Position numbers and translations under genes: made by a program. Below the pieces are notes generated by a model, which was not told where the DNA came from, ran no database searches, and was given only the letters and a program-made list of their open reading frames with translations. From Odontocerum albicorne (lineage: Eukaryota; Arthropoda; Insecta; Trichoptera; Odontoceridae), in contig OX463863.1 of the NCBI GenBank assembly GCA_949825065.1, positions 22,747,933-22,811,932 on the forward strand: a stretch of DNA of 64,000 nt, written 5' to 3'. This document shows, piece after piece, positions 12,620 to 22,247 of this stretch; position 1 is the first letter of the stretch; each line of letters begins with the position of its first letter.

Positions 12620-13362
12620 ATATATTTTTAATATTGTAATTTGTTTTATCAAACATTGTTTATTCCACTTTTTGTAACGGTATAACCCTACCGGTTTCAA
12701 GGCTTTCGCCTCATCATTAGGGGAGCACAAACAAGACTGAACTCTCTTCAAAATGGTACTGAGATACACGCTTCTAACTGTAAACATTCGGGTTGGGGAC
12801 TGGGGGTTGAGGGAGGGATGAGATAATCTCGGCAGACAGCGGAGAGATTCTTGGAATATATGTGTTCGCCAGATGTTCACCTCGATGCACTGACTTAGAA
12901 ATTTATAGGGCCTCTAACCTGTCCAATTTATTTCCATTACTACTAATATGTAAGAATTTGGCATCATCGATAGAAAATGTATGATTTTCATGGTGACAAT
13001 GATTAGCCATTTCAGAATAAATTAGAGGATTTGTTATCCTCCGTTAGAAGCGGCCTCTAATCTGTCCGATCTATTATTAGATTAGAGGCCCTAGAAATTT
13101 CTAAGTCGGTGCATCGAGGAGAACATCTGGAAAACACATATATTTCAAGAATCTCTCAGCTGCTCGCCGAGGTTGTTCCATGCCTCCCCCAACCCGAATG
13201 TTTACCTTTAAAAGCGTGTATCTCGGTACCAGTTCGAACAGAATTCAGTCTTGTTTGTGCTCCCTGAAGATGAGGTGTGCACCTTGAAACCGGTAGGGTT
13301 ATACCGTTACAAAAAGTGGAATAAACAGTGTTTGATAAAACAAATTACAATCTCTTTAAACA
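12620..13362. mobile_element. Penelope-like element family A (PLE-A), head-to-head inverted pair
   Basis: The left arm (12620-13050) reads outward on the - strand and the right arm (13065-13362) on the + strand. Both start with the same end (AATTTGTTTTATCAAACA / TGTTTGATAAAACAAATT) and share the CCGGTTTCAAGG, GGTACTGAGATACACGC and TCTAGGGCCTCTAATCTG-like blocks. The arms meet near 13055 with the GIY-YIG part deleted. Coding relics match the endonuclease tail of the copy at 25464-25835. The right arm carries the ribozyme-like stretch CTGAAGA...GAAAC at 13264. Confidence 0.8.
13264..13322 (+). ncRNA. Hammerhead-ribozyme-like motif (PLE-A)
   Basis: CTGAAGA, then hairpin AGGTG-TG-CACCT, then GAAACCGGTA, where ACCGGT is a six-base palindrome as in dimeric hammerheads. 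CCC before and GGG after give a short stem I, and TTTGT upstream can pair with ACAAA downstream. CTGAAGA differs from the consensus CTGATGA at the tolerant position 7. Confidence 0.55.
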
Positions 13363-13399
13363 TCCACAGTCTTAATGCCTTAACTATAAATAATGTGTC

Positions 13400-13495
13400 A
13401 AATAAAAGTGAGTTGGAATAATTAGAATTGGAGTTAGAGTGCCTTTAAAAAGAGTTTGCTTTCTTAACGGCACTATATATAATAAATTGTATTTT
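13400..13495 (+). repeat. Single diverged copy of the repeat behind the 70-bp satellite
   Basis: GAGTTAGAGTGCCTTTAAAA, AGAGTTTGCTTTCTTAACGG and CACTATATATAATAA line up with the 70-bp unit at 55368-56163 (GAGAGCGCCCTTGAAGAGTC, TGCTCTCTCAGCACTATATA). A second relative is at 48960-49065. Confidence 0.5.
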
Positions 13496-14090
13496 TTATT
13501 ATTATTAACTGGTTTTAGGTTTAAACCCGTTTAGAAGCCCTTATTATTTGTATGTACTATTTGAATGACACATTTATAAAATGTTCTATAAAATAATTCC
13601 GTTGTATTGGATATCTGGTTTTCTGGTTTTCAGGAAGAAGAAGGGGGTTTCTTCTCACAACGAAGAAACTAGTAAATATGGCTTCAGGTAAGCACCACGA
13701 GACTGTTTTCTCGACCCGTATCTCGCTTTACAGATTACATACCTCTTTGTACGGAATTTTGCTATAACGGAATCGAAAAAAACAATCGAGAAATTTGGAG
13801 ATATATTATTATATATATATATATGGGGAATATTTTGAAATTGAAATTCAAATATAGATTCGGGCGAAATGGACTGAGATCCATCCTTAAAGTGACACGG
13901 AAGACAAAACAAAAATTTCTTGAAAATCCACACTGACTGGGTTGATCAACGCTTTTTCACTTTTTGAAAAGGATATTAAAATCCTTATTCAAAATGATTC
14001 CAATGAAGAGAGTGTCTTGAAAAATGAATTAGATTATACTTTGTTATAAGCAAGCTGAAAAATGAAAGAGAAAATATGCAAAGCAGCAAA
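13496..14090. other. Intergenic, no gene recognised
   Basis: AT-rich. A 92-codon - frame at 13655-13933 shows no domain. Nothing else was seen before the next array. Confidence 0.35.
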
Positions 14091-14870
14091 CAATTCACTA
14101 ATTCTGATCTTCCCAATTCACTAATTGTGATCTTCCCAATTCACTAATTCTGATCTTTCCAATTCACTAATAATGATCTTCCCAATTCACTAATTCTGAT
14201 CTTCCCAATTCACTAATTCTGATCTTCCCAATTCACTAATTATGATCTTTCCAATTCACTTATAATGATCTTCCCAATTCACTAATTCTGATCTTCCCAA
14301 TTCACTAATTCTGATCTTCCCAATTCACTAATTGTGATCTTCCCAATTTATTAATTCTGATCTTCCCAATTCACTTATTGTGATCTTCCCAATTCACTTA
14401 TTCTTATCTTCCCAACTCACTAATTCTAAACTTCCCAATTCACTAATTCTGATCTTCCCAATTCACTAATTGTGATCTTCCCAATTTACTAATTCTGATC
14501 TTCCCAATTCACTAATTCTGATCTTCCCAATTCACTTATTCTGATCTTCCCAATTCACTAATAATGATCTTCCCAATTCACTAATTCTGATCTTCCCAAT
14601 TCACTAATTCTGATCTTCCCAATTCACTAATTGTGATCTTCCCAATTCACTAATTCTGATCTTCCTAATTCACTAATTCTGATCTTCCCAATTCACTAAT
14701 TGTGATCTTCCCAATTCACCAATTCTGATCTTTCCAATTCACTAATAATGATCTTCCCAATTCACTAATTCTGATCTTCCCAATTCACTAATTCTAATCT
14801 TCCCAATTCACTGATTGGGATCTTCCCAATTCACTAATTGTGATCTTCCCAATTCACTAATTCTGATCTG
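14091..14870. repeat. 23-bp minisatellite, ~34 copies
   Basis: Unit CTTCCCAATTCACTAATTCTG plus AT. Variant positions alternate CTGAT, GTGAT, AATGAT and CTTAT, and the variants form short repeated blocks, suggesting block duplication. Confidence 0.92.
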
Positions 14871-15149
14871 ACCGTTAATTACGCCACATGTTTCCAATAG
14901 GAGGCAACCCAGCGCCCGAGCATTCGAACGATTCAAGTCCTACCCGGAGCATGTGGTCACGGTGTTCGGGTTCTGTACATACTCGTATATCCTCACAGTA
15001 TCAAAGCACACATTTCCACAGCATTTATTCGACTCCTATCAATCTTTTTCCAGGTGTACGTTTCACTTCCATACAAAAAAGTTGACACCAAAATATCACA
15101 GCGGACTATCATCGTGATACTGCCTAGTTTTAATTTATATATGTTTTAG

Positions 15150-15345
15150 TGCCCCATTGAGCTGTGCGGTGCATGGCCGTGCGGTAACGCACTGGACTTC
15201 CGTACGGAAGGTCGTCAGTACGAACCCCGCGCCGTGCTACTCCCCTCGAATGACACAGGCACTTTTTCCGCCTAGTATTCGGGGGTATAAGGATACCTAT
15301 GACTTCTGTCATATCTATTCTTTAACACTTGCATTCCTGTGATGG
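15150..15345 (+). mobile_element. SINE1 (tRNA-derived), copy 1
   Basis: Head GCATGGCCGTGCGGTAACGC resembles a tRNA 5' half with an A box, followed by GTCAGTACGAACCCC (B-box-like). The body TGACACAGGCACTTTTTCCG, AAGGATACCTATGACTTC and TCATATCTATTCT is shared with 41215-41372. The cloverleaf is incomplete, so this is a SINE rather than a tRNA gene. Confidence 0.7.
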
Positions 15346-15399
15346 ATAGCGAGTGACCAGTACTTATATTTTATTTGATTATTCGACGTTTTAATACAC

Positions 15400-15545
15400 A
15401 ATAAAAGGATTTTTATAGCTAATTACAAAAAAATATAACCTAGCAGATTTTGCATAATTTTAATTTAAAGTATACATTTTTACTGGACGTTTAGCGTCCA
15501 GCACCGTGGTTTGCGGATTTTTTTAGCACAGTAAGGAAAGTGTTA
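15400..15545 (+). repeat. Interspersed repeat R2, copy 1
   Basis: Blocks TTTATAGCTAATTACAAAAA, AGATTTTGCATAATTTTAAT and TTTTTTAGCACAGTAAGG are repeated in the same orientation at 53955-54102. The last block resembles the R1 edge (AGCATAGGAAGGGAAAGG), so R1 and R2 may share a terminus. Confidence 0.6.
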
Positions 15546-15840
15546 AAAGAAAATAATAACTTTGTTTCCTATCATAACACACCTTTCAATATCCCTCTTA
15601 ACTCTTCCATCACCTGAGAAAATACTGTCTAAAAAGCAGAATTCTTCAGCTTGCTCCGATCTTCCATAACTCTCCCATACATCGCATTTACTTCTCTTTT
15701 CACACTTTTCTATCACTATTATTTTGAATTTTACAGCATTCATTCTTAAATCTTTCTCCTCGCATATCTGTTGTATGCAGATGGCACGGCGAGTGTTGGC
15801 GGAAAGTGATGATAAATTGTAGAGTTTGATTAGCAAACTG
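15543..15840 (-). pseudogene. Non-LTR reverse transcriptase fragment
   Basis: The - strand reads 'MNAVKFKIIVIEKCEK', 'VWESYGRSEQAEEFCFL' and 'DSIFSGDGRVKRDIERCV'. This follows the LINE pattern of a thumb-side segment (N..KTK.MV, L.QV..F.YLG..FS.DG). No start or catalytic motif. Confidence 0.55.
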
Positions 15841-15964
15841 TATGAGAGATGCGAGGTGAAAAGTTTGTTTAAAATGTGTGAACGTATGTCTGTAATGATA
15901 GTCTTTCTTTATTTATTCCTTCCGCATGCCCAAATCTATTATGTAGTAAAAAAAAAACATACTA
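15841..15964. other. Short intergenic spacer
   Basis: Nothing recognised. Confidence 0.3.
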
Positions 15965-16770
15965 TATGTGTGAGACTCTCGCGTGGTAGAAGTGAAACTT
16001 CTTAGCTCCTAGGAAAAGTTGATTTTATGCATTGCTTTTTTCCATTTCTTAACGATTTTTATAATTTTTTTTTTAGGATTATGAAATGGTTATGTGGAAT
16101 TTAATTCAAGAAAATCTCTCTTAATTAAATAAAAAAATATAATTTTTTTAATTTTTAATAATAAATAATAATAATTTTAATAATAATATAACACACTTAA
16201 TAATATTAAATTTATATTTTTTAATATTAAATAAATTAATATTTTTATGTTATTATTTAATTACTTATTTTTAAATATTTATTTATTTATTTATAATTAT
16301 ATTATTAATTAATTATAATATAATATAATAATAATATAATTATGAATATTATAATAACATATGTATATATATTATTATAATTATATATTAAGTATAAATT
16401 ATATATTAAATAAATATTAAATTAAATTAAATAATTTAATATAAAATAAAATTAATAATTATTAAATATACTAATGTAAATATAATATATAACAAAAAAT
16501 ATAATTTTTTAATTTTTAATAATAAATAATAATAACTTTAATAATAAATAATAATTTTAATAATAATATTGAAATAATATTATTTATTATTAATAATAAA
16601 TAATTATTAATATTAAAATAATTTATTAATAAATAAAATATTTAATAATAATAAATAATAATTTAATAATAATTGAATAATAATAAAATAATAATATAAT
16701 ACACCGTTTCACTTTTCGTGACGTTCAACCCAATTTTCTCTACCGCATAGATACAAGTTTCACTTTAAAA
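15965..16770 (-). mobile_element. AT-rich interspersed element, copy 2 (inverted relative to 8683-9575)
   Basis: Starts GAGACTCTCGCGTGGTAGAA with GTGAAACTTCTTAGCTCC and ends CACCGTTTCACTTTTCGTGA with GATACAAGTTTCACTTT, the mirror image of copy 1. The interior is ~550 bp of nearly pure A/T that does not align closely with copy 1. It lies just 5' of the last exon of the zinc-finger gene, in what must be an intron. Confidence 0.6.
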
Positions 16771-16924
16771 ATATTTTTCAAGGATGGATATATCATCTTA
16801 TCCAGTTTGTGATTATCAAAATGTGTAATTTCGCTTTTTGGAAAAAAAAATACCGGTTTCGTAGTTTATTCCCTTGTCAAGGATATTTAAATATATTTTT
16901 CGAGGTTACTAATATATATGTAAT

Positions 16925-16940
16925 ACATGGATTATTTCAG
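16925..16940 (+). other. Splice acceptor of zinc-finger gene 1
   Basis: ACATGGATTATTTCAG is directly followed by the open frame. The frame needs one base from an upstream exon (phase 1) and remains open from 16941 to the stop at 18263. Confidence 0.7.
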
Positions 16941-18265
16941 ATGGAGCCAAGGACTCGACACAAGAAAATGGCAAATATATTTCGAAAATACCAAATATCA
17001 ACGGTGTCGCCTTAAATTTCGATATTGATACTTCCACTACACAATCAGATATTGTTAACAAAGATTCTACAAAAAATCACAAAAAGGAAGAACACTCATT
17101 GAAAAGTGAAGGTGTTATTTTAGCTTTGAAATTAGAAAACGCTGACAATGATGTTTCGAATATAGAAAATATCTACGGCGAGACTGCGGATGTTGAACTT
17201 GGTTCGAGGAAGTTTCACGAAGGAGGAAACACCAAAAGCTTTATAGAAATAGAAGTAGTTGAGAATATTCCCGGTGAAACTGTTAAGGTTAATTCAACAA
17301 TAAAAAATACTGAAATTTCTTCTTCGAAAAAGACTAAGCGACCTCGAAAAAGGACTAAAAAGAGTCTAGACTGCGAGGTATGTGGGAAAAAATTTACAAT
17401 GCGAACTTGTTTAAGGCGACATTTATTTATCCACGGTGGACAGAAGCCACACGTGTGTAAGGTGTGCGGAAAAGGGTTTGCACTTCCCGTCTATCTGCGC
17501 ACACACGAACGTGTCCACTCCGGCGAGAAGCCCTTCAGCTGTCCCACGTGTGGCAAGCTCTTCGCGCAGGCGGGCGGTCTCAATCGGCACCGCCTCATCC
17601 ACGATGGACAACCTCGTTTCCAGTGCGGCAGATGCGATAAATCGTTCTCGAGATCTGGTTTATTGAGGGCTCACCAAGCGGTCCACGAAGGGTTGAAACC
17701 GTTTAAGTGTAACACCTGCGGCGCCGCTTTCACCTTCGACAGCAGTCTCAGAAGACACGTTGTCACTCACATAACTGAAAAGACTTTCGAGTGTGACGAA
17801 TGCGATCAAAAATTCACTCATACAGCCAGTCTCAAGAGGCACAAGATATCCAGACACTCCAAAGTCAAGAAACACTTTTGCGATATGTGCGATCGATCGT
17901 TTACTCACTCCGGCGACCTGACCAGGCACCGTTTCGTCCACACTGGAGAGAAGCCGTACTGCTGCGGGTATTGTGGTAACGTATTCGCGGAACGGAATCA
18001 TCTGAAAAGGCACGAGAAGACACATACTCGAGAGAAACCACATTACTGCGATAAGTGTGGGAAGACATTTTCACTCGTGGACAGTCTCAGAAGGCACATG
18101 GTTGTGCACTCTGACGAACGACCTTTTAAGTGCTCGGACTGCGGCATGGCTTTCTCCAGAACTAGCAGTCTTATCAGGCACGGGGCGGTGCACACGAGTA
18201 CCGTACAGAAGAAGCGGGGCAGGAAAAAGAAAGTCAAGCAAATAGACTCTGCGAAGGAGGGTTGA
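16941..18265 (+). CDS. C2H2 zinc-finger protein, last coding exon (ten fingers), 5' incomplete
   Basis: Probable sequence-specific nuclear DNA-binding protein; its targets cannot be read from the sequence. The exon is open for ~440 codons to a TGA at 18263-18265. No in-frame ATG occurs before the first finger, so the start lies in an unfound upstream exon. About 125 residues of linker, some acidic, are followed by a basic KKTKRPRKRTKK patch and ten consecutive C-x2-C...H-x3/4-H fingers (from 17371, first finger 'CEVCGKKF', to the last 'CSDCGMAF'). Linkers of the HSGEKPF / HTGEKPY type are present. Finger six ends H-x4-H. The C-terminus has a second basic patch, KKRGRKKKVK, a likely nuclear signal. 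There is no SCAN/KRAB or ZAD domain in this exon; a ZAD could be upstream. Base composition is clearly richer in G+C than the flanks. Confidence 0.93.
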
Positions 18266-18465
18266 GCAAGACGGGTTAACTGGTAAATAGCCACGGTTGC
18301 TAACCTCACTGTAATTTATTTGTCTCTATTGAGATAGACAGAAGTGAATGTACGAGTATTTTGCCCATTCTTTTCCGGTAATTCCTTCTGTCTTCGTGTT
18401 GTTCCTTCGATGATGGTCCGTTGGATTTGGGACTGTTCCGGTCTCAGAAGATAGTTCCTCTTGTA

Positions 18466-18471
18466 AATAAA
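18466..18471 (+). terminator. Candidate polyadenylation signal for zinc-finger gene 1
   Basis: AATAAA about 200 bp after the stop codon; the only clear one before the 38-bp array. Confidence 0.5.
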
Positions 18472-18589
18472 ATATCAAGTATTAGTTTAGTGTTAGGAGT
18501 AGTGAGAAATTGGCTGAATTCGACCCCTTTTATTATGTTAAATAACAGGTCGAGTCATAAGTCGTATTAGTGATTTGATAATACGAACT

Positions 18590-18806
18590 TTGTTCGCTTA
18601 CTACTGTTATGTGTTATCGAACTACTGTTGTTCGCTTACTACTGTTACGTGTTGTCGAACTACTGTTGTTCGCTTACTACTGTTATGTGTTATCGAACTA
18701 CTGTTGTTCGCTTACTACTGTTACGTGTTGTCGAACTACTGTTGTTCGCTTACTACTGTTATGTGTTATCGAACTACTGTTGTTCGCTTACTACTGTTAC
18801 GCTTGC
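18590..18806. repeat. 38-bp minisatellite in 76-bp dimers
   Basis: Unit TGTTGTTCGCTTACTACTGT + TATGTGTTATCGAACTAC alternates regularly with a TACGTGTTGTC variant, giving a 76-bp higher-order dimer. About 5.7 copies. Confidence 0.9.
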
Positions 18807-18990
18807 GGGGCTAAAATCTTAAAATAAACACAATTTAACAGCAGACCTTCTACTGCGCCCGCGTCAATGTTACTATTCTTAGAAATCAACCTATTTTTTA
18901 CTTTTACGAACCCTTAATCCGTGCTTTTTTTTATTTTCGACGAAGCAAACACAGAAATAATTTGTAATGTGTACGGGAATAATGCAGTTA

Positions 18991-19178
18991 CAGTACCCAG
19001 CGGTAAGTAATACACATCGGGCTTAAGAAAGAGACTGTCGGTTTGTAGAGCGTCATCTCTGTCGCACGATGCGACTGACAAATCACGACAGAACACGTGT
19101 ATGAATGAGATGATGCTCTACAAATCGACAGTCTCTTTCTTAAGCTTAATGTGTATTACTTACCGCCGCCGGGTACTG
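18991..19178. mobile_element. MITE-A copy 1
   Basis: A 188-bp, almost fully palindromic element with ends CAGTACCCAGCGGTAAGTAA and, reversed, CAGTACCCGGCGGCGGTAAG. Flanked by TA on each side. Inner arms AAGAAAGAGACTGTCG and TTTGTAGAGCGTC pair with their complements. Related copies are at 29038-29258 and 61001-61130. CAGT ends with TA duplications fit a pogo/Tc1-type MITE. Confidence 0.85.
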
Positions 19179-19589
19179 TACTATATGTACATTTTTTAGG
19201 GGTTTAAAAAAATTACAATAGTAACAGTGATTTTATCGTGAAATACAAAGAACGAAGTGGCTCCCGACTGTGATTAGAACAAAGACAAACTAAAAGTGAT
19301 TTGAGATCCACGATCATCGACTCGTGAGATAGTATTCAAGATAAATCTGTAACAAAAAATGACTGCGAGAGCACTTTATCACATTGGAAAAGTGAGTAAA
19401 TTAGACATGTGCGTTCCGTACGACTTGTCGACTGTGCAGTGCAAAAATAGAGCGGCTTTCTCTAAGGGCTCGTACATGATTTGATAACTGAGGATTCAAA
19501 ATGGATACGATTTAAAAATAATTAAGAAAAATAGAAGTTGGTTGAATCTTGACGAAGCCTCTTGAACATTTCCGAAACAAGGTCTTTAT
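19179..19589. other. Intergenic, nothing recognised
   Basis: No gene, tandem repeat or element end was identified. Confidence 0.35.
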
Positions 19590-19995
19590 TAACAAGGTCT
19601 AATAAACAAGTGCTAAATCCACTGAGTTGCTGGATGCCTTCGAGAGAAAAGTACTACGTAGGATCCTGAATGACGGCAAAACCTGCCGAATACGACGAGC
19701 TGTATAATATGTTATCTGCAAAGCTCCCAGGTTATCTGTACATGTCAGACTGAGCAGATTGAAATGGGCCGGACATTTGCAGAGAATGCCGTCATCACGA
19801 GCACCCAAAAGAATCCTGGAGGGACACCCGAGTGGGAGAAGGAGAGTGGGCAGGCCGAGGCTGCGATGGGAGGACGAATATGAGAGGGGCGCAACCTGGC
19901 TGCTGCAGGTGCAGGACTGGAGGGTCGTGGCGGAAGACAGGAGGAGTTGGAGGCGAAGATTGACGGAGAACAAAGCTCGATATGGGTATATGTAG
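19590..19995 (+). pseudogene. Non-LTR reverse transcriptase C-terminal fragment
   Basis: Codons read 'LLDAFERKVLRRIL', then after an in-frame stop 'LKWAGHLQRMPSSRAPKR', 'GRRRVGRPRLRWEDE', 'DWRVVAEDRRSWRRRL' and a stop at 19993. This W.GH..RM...R.PKR / GRP..RW.D / W...A.DR..WR series is the standard C-terminus of CR1/RTE-like LINE proteins. Only the C-terminal quarter remains. Confidence 0.75.
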
Positions 19996-20019
19996 GACCA
20001 TCGAAAGAAAAAAGAAAGA

Positions 20020-20720
20020 AGAATAAAAAAAGTAATGCTTTGGGTCTGGTGGGATTCTGAAGGAATAATTTATTATGAACTCTCAAATCAAAAGGAAACT
20101 GTTGCTGCAGATAAGTATTATCAACAAATTGATAAATCAAAGGAGGCAATACGTGTTGAGTGACCTCAATTAGCCAAGCCAGAAGAGGCAATACGTGTTG
20201 AATGACCTCAATTAGCCAAGCCAGAAGAGGCAATACGTGTTGAATGACCTCAATTAGCCAAGCCAGAAGAGGCAATACGTGTTCAATGACCTCAATTAGC
20301 CAAGCCAGAAGAGGCAATACGTGTTCAATGACCTCAATTAGCCAAGCCAGAAGAGGCAATACGTGTTGAGTGACCTCAATTAGCCGAGCCAGAAGAGGCA
20401 ATACGTGTTGAGTGACCTCAATTAGCCGAGCCAGAAGAGGCAATACGTGTTGAGTGACCTCAATTAGCCGAGCCAGAAGAGGCAATACGTGTTGAGTGAC
20501 CTCAATTAGCCGAGCCAGAAGATTAAGGATTATCTTGAAATACGACAAAGCACGGCCGCACGTAAAATTTCTTTCGGTGATGAATCACTTGAAAATTGCC
20601 CCCGTTCAGGACGACCTTTGATTACGTAATAGTTTGCTGCGAACCAGTGAATTAAAGAGTGCTTTGAACACGATTTGACATTCAAATGACTTAAGATTCT
20701 CATCATGAATCCTCGAGTTT
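20020..20720 (+). pseudogene. Scrambled mariner-type transposase remnant
   Basis: At 20030-20150 the + strand reads 'VMLWVWWDSEGIIYYEL' and 'KETVAADKYYQQIDK', the segment between the first and second catalytic Asp in mariner transposases. A 42-bp array follows. After it come 'KYDKARPHV' (second-Asp region, D-x-ARPH) and, in another frame, 'DESLENCPRSGRPL', which normally belongs to the N-terminal DNA-binding region. The order is therefore rearranged and several stops are present. Confidence 0.55.
20144..20522. repeat. 42-bp minisatellite, nine copies, inside a mariner remnant
   Basis: Unit AGGCAATACGTGTTGAGTGA + CCTCAATTAGCCAAGCCAGA + AG, exactly nine times. Variants at three positions (GAGTG/GAATG/CAATG, CCAAG/CCGAG) are clustered in neighbouring units. 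Confidence 0.92.
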
Positions 20721-20984
20721 TGTAAGGTGAATTGCAAATGGATCTGGTGCTGACGACACGGTTAAAAGGCATGAAACTTGATTTAATTTTGTCGGAAGTG
20801 AGACATTGCCCTTTTTTACATTTTTTTTACAGTGTATAGTTTAAATTCCCAACAAAAATATTTCTTAACACGTTCACTGCCAACCTAATAGCAGTGAGTA
20901 CTCCGATACCTGAAATGTTTTACTTATTTATGATATATTAGAAATAGGCTATCTTTGTTATATAATATAACAAAGATATAAGAC
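20721..20984. other. Intergenic, nothing recognised
   Basis: AT-rich; no feature seen. Confidence 0.3.
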
Positions 20985-21260
20985 GTTATAAAGGTGTCCA
21001 AAATAATGAAGTGGCAATGGGCAGGATACGTAGCCAGAATGTCAGACTCCCGATGGACGTACGAAATAATCCAATGGTACCCAAGAGGCATATAGAGACC
21101 CAGAAGAAGACTGAAGGTACGCTGGATAGATGAAATCAGGAAGCGTGGCAGCATCGCATGGCATCAACGAGCAAAAAACCGAACTATTTGGAGTCAACTT
21201 GGGGAGACCTTCATCCAGCAGTGAGTGGATCGACCCTGGTTGAGAATGATGATGATGATA
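20985..21260 (+). pseudogene. Non-LTR reverse transcriptase C-terminal fragment
   Basis: Reads 'KVSKIMKWQWAGYVARM', 'DSRWTYEIIQWYPRGI', stop, 'RPRRRLKVRWIDEIRK' and 'RTIWSQLGETFIQQ' before a stop. KW.WAG..ARM.D.RWT / W.P / RP..R....W.D.I is the LINE C-terminal signature. One internal stop. Confidence 0.7.
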
Positions 21261-21344
21261 TATAGACTAACTAGAAAGCGCATCCTAGGATGTACGAAAA
21301 TAATAACTATTATAAATACTCTTTGTTAATCGTTATATTTATAT

Positions 21345-21655
21345 ATTATTTATAGTTAAGTTATTAATGTTGTTGAGGTTTAAAGACATTGTCATTTATT
21401 TTATCAAACACTGTTTATTCCACTTTTTTGTAACAGTATAACTCTACCGGTTTCAAGGTGCACACCTCATCTTCAGGGGAGCACAAACAAAACTAAATTC
21501 TGTTCGAACTGGTACTGATATACACGCTTTAACAGTTGGGGACATTCGGGTTGGGGTCTGTGGGCTGAGGGAGGCATGGGACGATTTCGGCTAGCAACGG
21601 AGAGGTTTTTGGGATATATGTGTTTACCAGATGTTCGCCTCGGTGTAACATACTT
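21345..21655 (-). mobile_element. PLE-A terminal fragment
   Basis: Runs from TTTATAGTTAAGTTATTAAT through AAACACTGTTTATTCCACTT, CCGGTTTCAAGGTGCACACC and TCGGCTAGCAACGGAGAGG to GTTCGCCTCGGTG. It is the 3'-terminal part in - orientation; the GIY-YIG region is missing. Its - strand carries the ribozyme-like core (CTGAAGATGAGGTG...GAAACCGGTA). Confidence 0.75.
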
Positions 21656-21689
21656 ATATAGTTAACAATCTGGAATAAAAATATCGTTA

Positions 21690-22085
21690 TATTATACTTA
21701 TATAGTTAACAATCTGAAATCAAAATATATCAATGCTGAATATTTCTTTATATCGTCGTTGCTGGTCTTCGAGGATCCCCTCGCCACTCCAACGTCAATC
21801 CTGAGCTGCTCTATCACGTCGATCATGTGACCTGTGAAGAAATAGCCCGATCCTAGATGCGCACTTCCTCCCACATATGTCACAGATATGTGGATCCTGC
21901 CAAGTCGCCCGGTAAGGCTGGCACATGTTCGCAGCACACTGGCGCATTTAGCCGTTGAGATGCCATCGGCCTGAGAACAGACGGCTCTCCATCCTCTTCA
22001 CGGTCCTGAGCCACCTGCTTCCAGTCCTCAGGCGCCCCTCAGGTACTAAGTCAGCGACTCTCGCATTGTCCTTATAGCGTTTCCT
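21690..22085 (-). pseudogene. Retroelement 3' end encoding a CxxC 'ASRIGLF' zinc finger
   Basis: The - strand codes for 'LRTGSRWLRTVKRME...', then 'CDICGRKCASRIGLFLHRS' with preceding 'DPHI'. The same block, at high nucleotide identity, is at 61975-62465 (+) and in the tails of the array at 1-890. A C-terminal finger with 'SRIGL' is known downstream of reverse transcriptase in some non-LTR elements; here only this end remains, with frame breaks. Confidence 0.65.
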
Positions 22086-22247
22086 CTGCCCACCAACCCT
22101 TCACTTGCCCACTACTTCTATGTTTTGGAAACCTATTGGTGGTTTTGCCGTTACAACCATATTCTCTATAAGCTTACAGTCGGAGAATTGCAAGACCGTG
22201 ATGTTTGTGGCATGATCACTCCGGTGGATCTGAAAAAAATTTATATA

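Noticed and set aside
14091..14870. Direct repeats resembling a CRISPR array
   Set aside because: The units are contiguous with no unique spacers, and the window is eukaryotic.
15150..15260. Possible tRNA gene
   Set aside because: A- and B-box-like parts exist but the cloverleaf does not close, and the sequence continues into a body shared with another copy: a SINE.
16809..17015. 68-codon frame with ATG at 16809, overlapping the start of the zinc-finger exon
   Set aside because: It reads through the splice acceptor in a different frame from the ten-finger protein; the exon frame is the supported one.
17423..18309. Several 62-127-codon frames on both strands across the finger region
   Set aside because: Shadows of the zinc-finger coding frame caused by its higher G+C content.
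19745..20548. 267-codon - frame
   Set aside because: Built from the 42-bp minisatellite joined to the antisense of a LINE fragment.
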